Source: an uncultured Bacteroidota bacterium | GTDB lineage: Bacteria > Bacteroidota > Bacteroidia > Flavobacteriales > Flavobacteriaceae | Direction: 5' to 3' | Length of the DNA stretch: 49,501 bases | Assembly (NCBI GenBank): GCA_902616905.1 | Contig: CACMUP010000010.1 | Coordinates: 1-49,501, forward strand | Shown here: positions 16,116 through 24,949 of the stretch, piece by piece | Layout of the letters: the number at the start of each line of letters is the position of its first letter | Position numbering within the stretch: position 1 is the first letter of the stretch | Made by a program: the position numbers and the translations under genes | Notes under the pieces: model-generated | Told to the model about the DNA's origin: nothing | The model's database searches: none | What the model saw: the letters and a program-made list of their open reading frames with translations, nothing else

Positions 16116-19100
16116 TTATATAATCTTCTTTATCCAGAGTTTCATAGAATAAATTATTGAAAAAGTTGCAGGGACTATTACTAACGTTAAAAAAGTAGCA
16201 AAAGTTAAACCAAATATTACTGTCCAGGCTAAAGGGCCCCAAAAAATCACATTATCTCCACCTATGTAAATTTTTGGATCCCATTCAGAAAATAGAGAGA
16301 AAAAATCTATGTTTAATCCTATAGCAAGTGGAATAAGTCCTAATACTGTTGTAATTGCGGTTAAGATTACTGGACGAAGACGAGCTGTTCCACCTTCTAT
16401 TATTGCCTGAGTTGCTTCTTGTTTTCCTAAAAGTGTTCCTGATTTAATATTTAATTCAACACATCTTCTATCAATTAGCAGTTGTGTATAGTCTAAAAGA
16501 ACGACTCCATTATTTACAACAATTCCAGCTAAAGCTATTATTCCCATCATTGTCATTAATATAACAAAAGGCATTTGGAAAGCTATTAATCCTAAAAATA
16601 CACCAGTGAAACTTAAGAAAATCGAAAGTAGTATAATTAACGGTTTTGAAATTGAATTAAATTGAAAGACTAAAAGCAATAAAATTAAACCCAAAGCCGC
16701 TAAAAGAGCATTAGATAGAAAAGACATATTCTTTTCTTGTTCTTCAATTTCTCCTGAAAATTTAAAATTAATTCCCTTAGGTAAATCATAATTTTTTAAT
16801 ACACTTTTTATTTCATCCACTACAGCATTTGCGTTGTAGCCAGCTAAAACTGGCGAATAAAGTGTCACTACTCTATTAAGTTGTCTGTGTTTAATCGCAT
16901 TAAAACTTGTAATATTTTCTCTTTCAATTAAAGCTGTAACGGGTATTTCTTTTATTTGTCCATTAGCTGGATCTCTAAATATTATATTTTGATTATATAA
17001 TGCATTATTATCGAAACGATTTTTTTCGTTGAAACGAACATTGATTTCATAATCATCTCCGTCTTTTTTGAAAATACCAGCTTTTGATCCAAATAATGAC
17101 GTTCTTAATAGCTGACCAACTTGTGAAGTTGAAACACCTAATTCTCCAGCTTTTTCTCTGTCAATATTAAGTTGGATTCCAGGTTTGTTTTTGTTTACAT
17201 CAATTTTTAATTCTTCAACACCAGAAATATTAATTTTATTTAAGTAGTCTTTCATATTTTGGGCAGTCTGAATAAGATTTAAATAGTTTTCCCCGGTAAT
17301 TTCAATTGTTATAGGATATCCTGCTGGAGGGCCATTTGCATCTTTTTCAACGGAAATAGCAACACCTGGAAATTTTCCATCAAGTTGCTTTTGAATATCT
17401 TTTCTTAAAGATTCACTCGAAACGCCACCACGTAATTTAAATTCTCTCATAGTTAGTGTTATCTTTCCTTTGTGAGGCAATTCGTTTGTATTTCCATTGT
17501 CTATGAAAGGATTTCCAGCACCTTCTCCAACTTGTGCGACTCCTGATTCAACTAAAAGATTGAATTTTCCATCATTGTATTCGGGTCTTTTAATTACTTT
17601 GAATATTTCTTGTTCAATACGAAGTGTGGTAGTATTTGTTTTTTTAATGGCTGTTCCTTCTGGATATTCAATGAAAACAAGAATTTGTTTTGGTTGGTTT
17701 TCTGGAAAAAATTCAACGCTAGGGGGAAAAATACCCATTAATGCGAATGAACTAAAAAGCAAAAAAAATGTTCCTCCTAAAAAAAGAATTGGTTTAAAGC
17801 CACTTAATGCGAATCCAAGAAACTTACGATATTTATTTTCAAGGCTTACTAAAAATGTGTTCTGGAAACTTTGTGCCCAATTTTTAATGAAGAGCTTGTA
17901 CATCCAAAAAATTATAGGGGTTAAAACCATAAGGTTCCCAAAAATCCTAACATTAGGATTTCCAAGTAATAAAATTATACCTAGACTGCCCATGAAAAAA
18001 GTCAATTTCCATAATGATCTACTACTAATCTCTCTTTCTTTAATTTCCATAAATTGAGACACTAGCATTGAATTAAAAAATATAGCTACCACTAAAGAAG
18101 AACCGAGCACTACAGAGAGAGTTATTGGGAAATAAATCATGAACTCACCCATTAAGCCTGGCCAAGCTCCAAGTGGAACGAATGCAGCAATAGTAGTTGC
18201 GGTTGAAACTATTATAGGAAAAGCTATTTCTCCAATGCCAGCTTTAGCAGCTTGAATTCTTGACATTCCTTCTTTTTCCATTAGGCGAAATACATTTTCG
18301 ACAACAACTATACCATTGTCAACTAACATTCCTAACCCCATAACTAGACCAAATAAAACCATTGTATTCATGGTATATCCCAATGCAGAAAGGATCATAA
18401 ATGACATAAACATAGACATTGGAATAGCAAAACCAACAAATAAAGCGTTTCTAAATCCTAGAAAGAACATTAAAACAGTAACAACAAGTAAAATTCCGAA
18501 AATGATGCTATTTACTAATTCACTCACTTGGTTTAGTGTCATACTTGACTGGTCATTTGAAATCGTAATAACAAGATCTTTTGGTAACCCTATGTCTTGA
18601 GATTTTTCCACAATTTTTCTTATGTCTTGAGATGCCATGATTAGATTTTTACCCCCTCTTTTTACAACATCAAGTAAAATTGCTTTTTCACCAAAAGAAC
18701 GTGCATATGAAGTTGCTTCTTTTTCTTTAAAACTGATTTTTGCCAAATCTCCCAAATAAACTGGACCACCGTCAGTTTTAACAACAAAATTTTTAAGTTC
18801 ATCAGGGTTTTCAATTTCTCCTGTTAAACGAATATTTCTACGTTGTCCACCTAATACTATATTACCGCTTGATATAGTAGAATTTTCTTGTGAAATGGCC
18901 CCTAGTATGTCATTGAAAGAAACTCTAGCAGCTGTCATTTTATAAATATCAACTGCAACTTCGACTTCAAAGATTTGAATTCCCCGAATATTAACTTCTT
19001 TTATTTGAGGTAATTGTTCTATTTTATTCTCAAGTCTTTCAGCATAAACCTTGAGTTGATCAATTGGATAGTCTCCAATTAGACTTATATTTAAAATAGG

Positions 19101-19562
19101 CTGGAGTTCAGAAAAATCAAGTTCAAAAATATTTGGTTCTACTTTAGCATTATTAAAAATAGGCCAGTCAGGTCCGCCTTTTACCCCGTCTACAAGGTCT
19201 TTAACTTTTTGTTTAGCGTCATCTATGGTTATATTTTCATCAAATTCAATATCTATAACTGAAAAATCTTCTGAAGAAGTAGAACGTATTTCAACCAAAT
19301 TTGAAACTCCTTTTAGGGTTTCTTCAAGGGGGTCAGTTACAATACGCTCAATATCCTCAGCTGTGTTACCAGGATAAATTGTGCTTACAAAAACTTTTGT
19401 ATCATTAATTTCAGGAAATGCTTCTCTTGGCATCGAGAAATAGGATGAAATTCCTAGTATAAAAAATATAGACATGACCACATAGATTACCGTTCTGTGC
19501 TCTATAGCCCATGAAGAGAAAATGAATTCTTTAATTCTAGTTGTTTTTGATTCTTTATTCAT
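16116..19562 (-). CDS. RND family efflux transporter, inner-membrane permease
   Basis: A 1148-residue AcrB/HAE1-type proton-driven pump. It has the first membrane helix near residues 22-42, periplasmic porter loops, and a TM4-type GLVMGLGMLVDNGIVVVENV segment with the proton-relay Asp. A second helix bundle has LAGIVVNNGVVLLDYTQ. It is longer than AcrB. The extra length includes an inserted hydrophobic stretch after the first helix bundle (LWKLTFFMGSLGIILLLG and LMVLTPIIFWMYKLF). The start overlaps the adaptor stop (TAATG). It is the last gene of tetR-tolC-adaptor-permease. Substrates are unknown: drugs, bile-like compounds or lipids are possible. Confidence 0.93.
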   Translation of the reverse strand: MNKESKTTRIKEFIFSSWAIEHRTVIYVVMSIFFILGISSYFSMPREAFPEINDTKVFVSTIYPGNTAEDIERIVTDPLEETLKGVSNLVEIRSTSSEDFSVIDIEFDENITIDDAKQKVKDLVDGVKGGPDWPIFNNAKVEPNIFELDFSELQPILNISLIGDYPIDQLKVYAERLENKIEQLPQIKEVNIRGIQIFEVEVAVDIYKMTAARVSFNDILGAISQENSTISSGNIVLGGQRRNIRLTGEIENPDELKNFVVKTDGGPVYLGDLAKISFKEKEATSYARSFGEKAILLDVVKRGGKNLIMASQDIRKIVEKSQDIGLPKDLVITISNDQSSMTLNQVSELVNSIIFGILLVVTVLMFFLGFRNALFVGFAIPMSMFMSFMILSALGYTMNTMVLFGLVMGLGMLVDNGIVVVENVFRLMEKEGMSRIQAAKAGIGEIAFPIIVSTATTIAAFVPLGAWPGLMGEFMIYFPITLSVVLGSSLVVAIFFNSMLVSQFMEIKEREISSRSLWKLTFFMGSLGIILLLGNPNVRIFGNLMVLTPIIFWMYKLFIKNWAQSFQNTFLVSLENKYRKFLGFALSGFKPILFLGGTFFLLFSSFALMGIFPPSVEFFPENQPKQILVFIEYPEGTAIKKTNTTTLRIEQEIFKVIKRPEYNDGKFNLLVESGVAQVGEGAGNPFIDNGNTNELPHKGKITLTMREFKLRGGVSSESLRKDIQKQLDGKFPGVAISVEKDANGPPAGYPITIEITGENYLNLIQTAQNMKDYLNKINISGVEELKIDVNKNKPGIQLNIDREKAGELGVSTSQVGQLLRTSLFGSKAGIFKKDGDDYEINVRFNEKNRFDNNALYNQNIIFRDPANGQIKEIPVTALIERENITSFNAIKHRQLNRVVTLYSPVLAGYNANAVVDEIKSVLKNYDLPKGINFKFSGEIEEQEKNMSFLSNALLAALGLILLLLVFQFNSISKPLIILLSIFLSFTGVFLGLIAFQMPFVILMTMMGIIALAGIVVNNGVVLLDYTQLLIDRRCVELNIKSGTLLGKQEATQAIIEGGTARLRPVILTAITTVLGLIPLAIGLNIDFFSLFSEWDPKIYIGGDNVIFWGPLAWTVIFGLTFATFLTLVIVPATFSIIYSMKLWIKKII

Positions 19563-20734
19563 TATTCAATTATCCTTTTTACTTTTTGATTTTCAACTAC
19601 AAGACTTACACCTTCATCTACGACAAGTTCATCAGAAGTCAGTCCTTTCGTTATCTCAATCATTTCTTTTTTATTTTTTCCTATAATAATTTTGCGTTTT
19701 TCAGTAGTGTATCCCTGATTTTCTTCTGGTTTCTTTAGAACAAAAACATAAGGCTCACCTTTTGCATCTTCTCTGATTACTCTTTGAGGAACCAGAATTG
19801 CTTTTGGATTTGTATAATCAACAACACTTAAACGGGCATTAAGATTTGGTTTTATTAGTCCGTTTGAGTTTTTTATTGGGGCCTCTATTCTAAATGTTCT
19901 GTTACTTGGAGTTATATAATTACCAGTCAGTTGAATTTGAGTTGTCTGTATTTGATTTAAAGAAGGAATGGTAACTAAAGCTTTACTTCCTTTTATAATA
20001 TTTGGTAAGTAATTCTCGGGGACATCGGATTCAACATACATGCTATTTAAATTAATAATTCTTAAAATAGGAGTTACTCCGGGCACGAGATTACCTCCTA
20101 GTCTAGCTGGTATCTCGTCTATTATACCGTCGAATGGAGCATAAACTTTTGTCCTAGATAACTGCTGTTTTATTTGGCTAACTTGTTTAAAAGCTGATTT
20201 GTATCTAGTCTTTGCCTCAAGATACATCATTTCAGAACCTATTTTTTGCCCCCAAAGCCTTTCTGTTCTTTCAAAAGTTGTTTTAGCTAAATCCAGTTGC
20301 AATTTTGATTGTTCAAGTTGATCTTTAAGCCCTGCATCATCAATTAATGCTAATAATCTACCTTTTTTTACTTTTTGCCCTTCACTTACATTTAATTTAA
20401 TTAGCCTTCCATTAAATTCAGGGTAAATCATAATATTTTTTCTGGTTTTTATATTTGCTTGAACTTCTATTTGATGTTCAAAAAAAGTGGCTTTTGTCTT
20501 TAGTGCAGTAATTAAAATTCTCTTCTCTGTAACAGTTAAATCTTCAATAGCATTATTTATTTTCTCTAATTCAACATTTAGATCATTAATTTTTTTTGTG
20601 TAGAATGCTTTTTGCTCATTTAATTCTTTTAAGTCATTTGACTTAAAAGGGTTTGAATTATTATCCCCATCATTGCTCTGAGAACAGTTATAAAAGACTA
20701 AAATTAGGCCTAATAGGTAAAAATTTTTTTTCAT
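19562..20734 (-). CDS. RND efflux periplasmic adaptor (membrane fusion lipoprotein)
   Basis: A 390-residue HlyD/AcrA-type adaptor linking the permease to the TolC-like channel. It has a lipoprotein leader with lipid Cys at about residue 17 (LVFYNC). A coiled-coil stretch follows at about 30-65. The lipoyl half-motifs are LIKLNVSEGQKVKKGRLLAL and VYAPFDGIIDEIPARLGGN, flanking a helical hairpin. The C-terminal beta-barrel and membrane-proximal domains include ILVPQRVIREDAKG and GLTSDELVVDEG. It is separated from tolC by 6 bases. Confidence 0.93.
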   Translation of the reverse strand: MKKNFYLLGLILVFYNCSQSNDGDNNSNPFKSNDLKELNEQKAFYTKKINDLNVELEKINNAIEDLTVTEKRILITALKTKATFFEHQIEVQANIKTRKNIMIYPEFNGRLIKLNVSEGQKVKKGRLLALIDDAGLKDQLEQSKLQLDLAKTTFERTERLWGQKIGSEMMYLEAKTRYKSAFKQVSQIKQQLSRTKVYAPFDGIIDEIPARLGGNLVPGVTPILRIINLNSMYVESDVPENYLPNIIKGSKALVTIPSLNQIQTTQIQLTGNYITPSNRTFRIEAPIKNSNGLIKPNLNARLSVVDYTNPKAILVPQRVIREDAKGEPYVFVLKKPEENQGYTTEKRKIIIGKNKKEMIEITKGLTSDELVVDEGVSLVVENQKVKRIIE

Positions 20735-20740
20735 ATAATT

Positions 20741-22084
20741 TTATTGAGGTGTATTAAGTATTGTTTGAAGAGATAATTTTTTTTGAATCACTTCTTGTAT
20801 TGATTTGATATAATTATTTTGAGCACTGTAAAGTTGTAACTGAGCTTCTCTTAATTCAAATGAACTCGTAACTCCTTCAAAATATTTTAATTGATTCTTT
20901 TTCTCAATTCTTGTCGCTAATTCAAGATTTTCTTTATTTGTGAAATAATTTTCAACAGCTAGTTTGTAATCATTTTCAGCTGCTTTAACTTCAATTAAAA
21001 TTCTTTCTTGTGTTTCAGTAAGATCATTTTCAGCTTGTAACATGGCAATTTTAGCTTTCTGTGACAGTGCACTTCGTCTAAGAGAGCTAAAAACAGGTAT
21101 TTGGAGATTAATACCTAATAACGCAGCACCAAACCACTTTTGCCCTTGTTGAGTAAATGTGAAAGATTCACTATTGCCGGTATAATTTCCATTTAAAAAT
21201 GCAGAAAGACGAGGTAATCCTTTAGAACGTTCATATTTATACAATAGAGTTTCAGATAATAAATTATTCTCTGCAATTTTTATGTCAATATTGTTATCAA
21301 GACTTAGGTTTTGAGGAACCTTAAAGTTAAAAAGACTGTCATTAGTTAAATTTTCCAAATTATCAGATAATATAAGAGGTGATTCTATAGGAAAACCCAT
21401 CAATAGTTTTAACATATCTAAAGTTATTCGTTCAATATTGTTAACATAACGTAATTGAGTTTTGACTCCTGACAATGTCAACCGTATTTGCTCTACACTT
21501 TCTTCTTCTTCGAAACCATTTTCATATAATTGATTTAACTCAAGAAGATTTTTCTCTAAATTATTTTTATTTTTTTCTAAGAAATCGATATTTTCTCTTG
21601 CTAATAATACCGATGAGTATGTTTGAACGATATTTTTTCTAACTTCTAGAATAGTTTTTTCAAAAATATTTTCTGAAATTTTTAAAAAAATCTTTGATGC
21701 CTCTAGCCCAACAATATATGACCCATCAAAAATTAGTTGTTGAAAAGTTAGTCCAGCCGTCATAGTTTGTGGTGTTCCAAATTGGACTTCCGCAAATTCT
21801 CCTTCATTACCCCCAAAAAACTGTGCGGGAATTAATGATGTTGGTAATTCTATAAAATTTTGATAATCAGCATTAGCACTTATTTGTGGTAAACCTATAG
21901 CAATTGTGCTCCATTGGTCTTTATATGCTTTTCTAATTTCCATGCTAGCCTTTTTAATATTCCTATTATTTTGCTCACCAAAAGCTAACGCCTCTTCAAG
22001 AGTTACTAATTCAGGTAGAGTCTGGCAAATAGGAAAATGAAGTCCAAAGAGAACAAATGTTATCAAATAAATTTTGTGAATCAT
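20741..22084 (-). CDS. TolC family outer-membrane channel
   Basis: A 447-residue outer-membrane efflux protein with a signal peptide (about residues 1-22, cleavage near ICQT). The two-repeat TolC layout is visible: LVTLEEALAFGEQNNRNIKK at the start of the mature chain, long amphipathic helices, and a second repeat ending with VTSSFELREAQLQLYSAQNN. It is the exit duct of the tripartite pump. It starts inside the tetR stop (ATGA overlap), so regulator and pump share one transcript. Confidence 0.93.
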   Translation of the reverse strand: MIHKIYLITFVLFGLHFPICQTLPELVTLEEALAFGEQNNRNIKKASMEIRKAYKDQWSTIAIGLPQISANADYQNFIELPTSLIPAQFFGGNEGEFAEVQFGTPQTMTAGLTFQQLIFDGSYIVGLEASKIFLKISENIFEKTILEVRKNIVQTYSSVLLARENIDFLEKNKNNLEKNLLELNQLYENGFEEEESVEQIRLTLSGVKTQLRYVNNIERITLDMLKLLMGFPIESPLILSDNLENLTNDSLFNFKVPQNLSLDNNIDIKIAENNLLSETLLYKYERSKGLPRLSAFLNGNYTGNSESFTFTQQGQKWFGAALLGINLQIPVFSSLRRSALSQKAKIAMLQAENDLTETQERILIEVKAAENDYKLAVENYFTNKENLELATRIEKKNQLKYFEGVTSSFELREAQLQLYSAQNNYIKSIQEVIQKKLSLQTILNTPQ

Positions 22085-22686
22085 ATATTAAGTTCTTTTT
22101 TATATTTAGTTAATTTTTCAATTCCCTGTTGAGTACAGATAGCTCGTAAATGGTATTCAGTAAATTGAATTAATAGTTGTTCGTTTTTGTATTTTTCAAC
22201 TGGGAAAAGCTCGGAGTCTTGTATTCCTCTTATACCATTATGAAAAATTCTTATAACAAAATCAACGTTTATATCTGGTCGAAAAAGACCGGTTTCTATA
22301 CCTCTTCTAAGACTTTTGGAAAACATTTCCCCCAAAGCAGTAAACTCTTTGATTTGAAGTTTTTGATAGATGCTTCTGTAATATTTTTGAAGTTGATAAA
22401 TTGGAGAGTTTTTTTCGTTTGACAGATGCTTTAAAGCTTCTTTATTCATCTGATACAATTCGATAATTGGATCTTTAGAGTGATTAGAAATAAAAATCAT
22501 TTTTTCAATTATAATATCAAAATGTTTCATAACACTTTTTTCAACAAGAGTTTCTTTTTTTGGGAAGTGAACATAAATAGTTTTTTTGGAAACGCTCATT
22601 TTTTCAGCTATATCGTCTATCGTAACACTTTTGAACCCAAAATTCGAGAACAAATCAATAGCTTCTGTAATAATTTTTTCTTTCAT
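22081..22686 (-). CDS. TetR/AcrR family transcriptional regulator
   Basis: A 201-residue repressor. The N-terminal helix-turn-helix reads FKSVTIDDIAEKMSVSKKTI followed by YVHFPKKETLVEKSV. The C-terminal domain is helical and presumably binds a ligand. It heads the efflux operon with a 4-base overlap to tolC. An inverted repeat GGAAACTT-N12-AAGTTTCC in the divergent intergenic region is the best candidate operator. That position suggests control of its own operon and possibly of the divergent prenyl synthase gene. Confidence 0.93.
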   Translation of the reverse strand: MKEKIITEAIDLFSNFGFKSVTIDDIAEKMSVSKKTIYVHFPKKETLVEKSVMKHFDIIIEKMIFISNHSKDPIIELYQMNKEALKHLSNEKNSPIYQLQKYYRSIYQKLQIKEFTALGEMFSKSLRRGIETGLFRPDINVDFVIRIFHNGIRGIQDSELFPVEKYKNEQLLIQFTEYHLRAICTQQGIEKLTKYKKELNI

Positions 22687-22693
22687 CTTTTTG

Positions 22694-22701
22694 CAAATAT
22701 A
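22694..22701 (-). promoter_or_regulatory. -7 promoter element of the tetR-efflux operon (TATATTTG)
   Basis: An exact TAnnTTTG on the minus strand, followed by CAAAAAG and the tetR ATG only 8 bases on. It predicts a leader of a few bases or none. The candidate TetR operator begins about 6 bases upstream of this element. Confidence 0.6.
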
Positions 22702-22706
22702 TTAAG

Positions 22707-22734
22707 GGAAACTTAAAAAACAAAAAAAGTTTCC
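22707..22734. promoter_or_regulatory. Candidate TetR operator, inverted repeat GGAAACTT-N12-AAGTTTCC
   Basis: Perfect 8-base arms at 22707-22714 and 22727-22734, separated by an A-rich 12-base spacer. With a one-base slip the symmetry extends to CTAAGGAAACTT. It lies between the divergent tetR and prenyl-synthase promoters, where bound repressor would block the -33 region of tetR. It is not a terminator, as no transcript ends here. Confidence 0.55.
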
Positions 22735-22766
22735 TTAGTTTTATTCTCATAATTTTATATAAATCC

Positions 22767-22774
22767 TACTTTTG
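22767..22774 (+). promoter_or_regulatory. -7 promoter element of the prenyl synthase gene (TACTTTTG)
   Basis: An exact TAnnTTTG, 8 bases before the ATG at 22783. Transcription would start at, or a few bases before, the start codon, giving a leaderless or near-leaderless message. Confidence 0.55.
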
Positions 22775-22782
22775 TAAAAAAA

Positions 22783-23763
22783 ATGAAAGGATTTTTAAAC
22801 TATTATGAAACTTTTAACAAGTCACTAGAAGAATTTGTAAAAAAAAATCCTTCAAAAAGACTATACGACCCAATCAATTATTTACTAAATCTAGGGGGTA
22901 AACGTTTAAGACCTATTTTATTACTTATGTCAGCAGATGCTTTCGGTAAAAAGCATAAAAAAGCTATTCATGCTGCGTTAGCAGTTGAGATTTTTCACAA
23001 TTTTACTCTTATGCATGATGATATCATGGATGAAGCCCCTCTTAGAAGAGGAAAGCTTACTGTGCATAAAAAATGGAATTTAAATTCAGGAATTCTTTCT
23101 GGTGATGCTATGTTAATTCAAGTATATCAGATTCTTCAAAATTATGATAAAGATGTTTTGAAAAAGCTTTTAAAAATTTTAAACAAAACAGCTCTCCAGG
23201 TTTGTGAAGGCCAGCAATTTGATTTAGATTTTGAATATCAGGATAACGTTACTCATAGTCAATATATAGAGATGATAAGATTAAAAACGGCTGTTCTTCT
23301 TGGATGCTCGCTTAAAATGGGCGCTATTATCGGGGGAGCTTCTAAAGATAATGGAAAAATAATTTATGATTATGGTGTCTTACTGGGATTAGCATTTCAA
23401 ATTCAAGATGATTATTTGGATGTTTTTGGGAATGCAAATTCTTTTGGTAAACAAATTGGTGGAGATATAGTTGAAAATAAAAAAACCATTTTATTCCATC
23501 AATCTATGGATAAAGGTTCAAGAGAAGAACAAAAAGAACTTCAAAGCTGGTTTTCAACTAAAACGCAAAAAAAATTTACAGATAAAAAAGTCAAGGAAGT
23601 CAAAAAACTTTTTGAAATGACAGGGGCTAAGGAGTCAAGTTTAAATTTGGTAGAAATGTATACGAAAAAGGCTTTTAAAAAACTAAATGATATTAACTTG
23701 CCACTTAAGTCTAAAAAAATTTTTGAATCTTTTGGTCTTCAATTAATGGATCGTAAATTTTAA
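22783..23763 (+). CDS. Polyprenyl synthetase, probably geranylgeranyl-diphosphate synthase
   Basis: A 326-residue trans-prenyltransferase that extends allylic diphosphates with IPP. It has GGKRLRPILLLMSADAFG, the first aspartate-rich motif HDDIMD followed by EAPLRRGKLTVH, and the second motif FQIQDDYLDVFGN. The first motif is DDxxD without the two-residue insert of IspA-type farnesyl synthases. A Phe stands five residues before it (FTLMH-DD), as in C20 synthases where it limits chain length. With lycopene cyclase convergent and overlapping by 4 bases, a CrtE-like role is likely, though product length is not certain. Confidence 0.9.
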   Translation: MKGFLNYYETFNKSLEEFVKKNPSKRLYDPINYLLNLGGKRLRPILLLMSADAFGKKHKKAIHAALAVEIFHNFTLMHDDIMDEAPLRRGKLTVHKKWNLNSGILSGDAMLIQVYQILQNYDKDVLKKLLKILNKTALQVCEGQQFDLDFEYQDNVTHSQYIEMIRLKTAVLLGCSLKMGAIIGGASKDNGKIIYDYGVLLGLAFQIQDDYLDVFGNANSFGKQIGGDIVENKKTILFHQSMDKGSREEQKELQSWFSTKTQKKFTDKKVKEVKKLFEMTGAKESSLNLVEMYTKKAFKKLNDINLPLKSKKIFESFGLQLMDRKF

Positions 23764-24914
23764 AATAGTCTTTGTAAAAAAGCCTTAACAAACCAAAATT
23801 TTTGATTAAAATTAAATGAAGCCATTATTTTAATTTCTTCTGAAAGTGATGTTTTTCCATCAAGAAAACGAAAAATTCTTAAGGGAGGATTTTTCTCAAA
23901 CATACGGCTGAACAGCTTACTACCTTCCGAATTGTAACGTGCTAAAACATCTAAAAATAGTAAATCATAAAATTTAAATCTACTTTTAATTTTAAATGAT
24001 TTCAATTTGTTATTTGTTTTTAAAAATAGAATGAGGCTTTCAATGTTTCTTATTGTATTCATAAATGTAAAACCAGTACTAGCTTTTGTCCATCCACCAG
24101 CAGTTCCTATGTGTAGAAGACTATTAGAGTTAAATTTGTCAAATGGAAAGCAAGTCATTGGTATATTTCCTTTTTCTTTTTCCTCTATTATGTAATCATA
24201 TATCCCTTTACTTTTAAGATATGATTTTATTCCATTCTCATAAGACTCATTTTTCAAAAGATTTTCAGAAAAAAGTGTATACTCTACCAAAGCATAATTT
24301 GTCTTTAAGGGGAGAACGTATAAAAACCTAGTTTCCTTTTCTTGTGGTATATCAAAATCCATGAAAAGAATCTTACCAGGATCGAAAAGAGGTTTATTAG
24401 TCTTAATAAACCATCCAACAAAGTGTTGTCTGAGGACAGGATATTTTTTTTGATTTTTTAAGGCTTCTGGATTATATAAACTATTGAATACTCTCTTAGA
24501 TTGAAAATTACCTTTATCAGTTACTACCTCAGTCTCATTTTTTTTTGTTTTAACCTCTTTAATTTCTGATTGTAAATGAAAAGTATTTTTTGTTTTCAGA
24601 TAGTTACTTTGAATTAGTTTATAAAATTTTGAAGAACGAAGCATTTTATATTTTAAGGGAGCTAAATCAAATTGTTTTTTAAATTCTTTTGAACGAAACT
24701 CAGCATTTGACCATTTTTTTGTTAGAAGTTTATCAAAAGTATCAGAGGAAGACTCCCAAAAGCACCATGTTCTATCATTTTTATTTTTAGCATCTTTTTC
24801 GATTAACAAGACAGAATATTGATCAAAATGGCTATCCTCTCGTAAAGCTTTTAATAGCAATAAACCTGAAGCACCACCACCACAAATGATAAAATCAAAA
24901 TAATTTTGTTCCAT
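23760..24914 (-). CDS. crtY: Lycopene beta-cyclase family protein (CrtY type)
   Basis: A 384-residue flavoprotein that closes the ends of lycopene to beta-ionone rings. It has an N-terminal Rossmann motif FIICGGGASGLLLLKAL, then the family hallmark NDRTWCFWES near residues 46-55, and a central FLYVLPLKTNYALVEYTLFS segment. HIGTAGGWTKASTGFTFMNT is the FAD-binding C-terminal motif. Other carotenoid genes (crtB, crtI, crtZ) are not in the window, so this gene stands apart from the usual crt cluster. It faces the prenyl synthase gene; their stop codons overlap. Confidence 0.93.
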   Translation of the reverse strand: MEQNYFDFIICGGGASGLLLLKALREDSHFDQYSVLLIEKDAKNKNDRTWCFWESSSDTFDKLLTKKWSNAEFRSKEFKKQFDLAPLKYKMLRSSKFYKLIQSNYLKTKNTFHLQSEIKEVKTKKNETEVVTDKGNFQSKRVFNSLYNPEALKNQKKYPVLRQHFVGWFIKTNKPLFDPGKILFMDFDIPQEKETRFLYVLPLKTNYALVEYTLFSENLLKNESYENGIKSYLKSKGIYDYIIEEKEKGNIPMTCFPFDKFNSNSLLHIGTAGGWTKASTGFTFMNTIRNIESLILFLKTNNKLKSFKIKSRFKFYDLLFLDVLARYNSEGSKLFSRMFEKNPPLRIFRFLDGKTSLSEEIKIMASFNFNQKFWFVKAFLQRLF

Positions 24915-24949
24915 AGTTTAATTGTAAAAGTAACTAATAAGGGACATAG

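Noticed and set aside
17497-18057. 186-residue plus-strand ORF inside the RND permease gene
   Set aside because: Low-complexity basic translation opposite a well-supported conserved gene; no start context.
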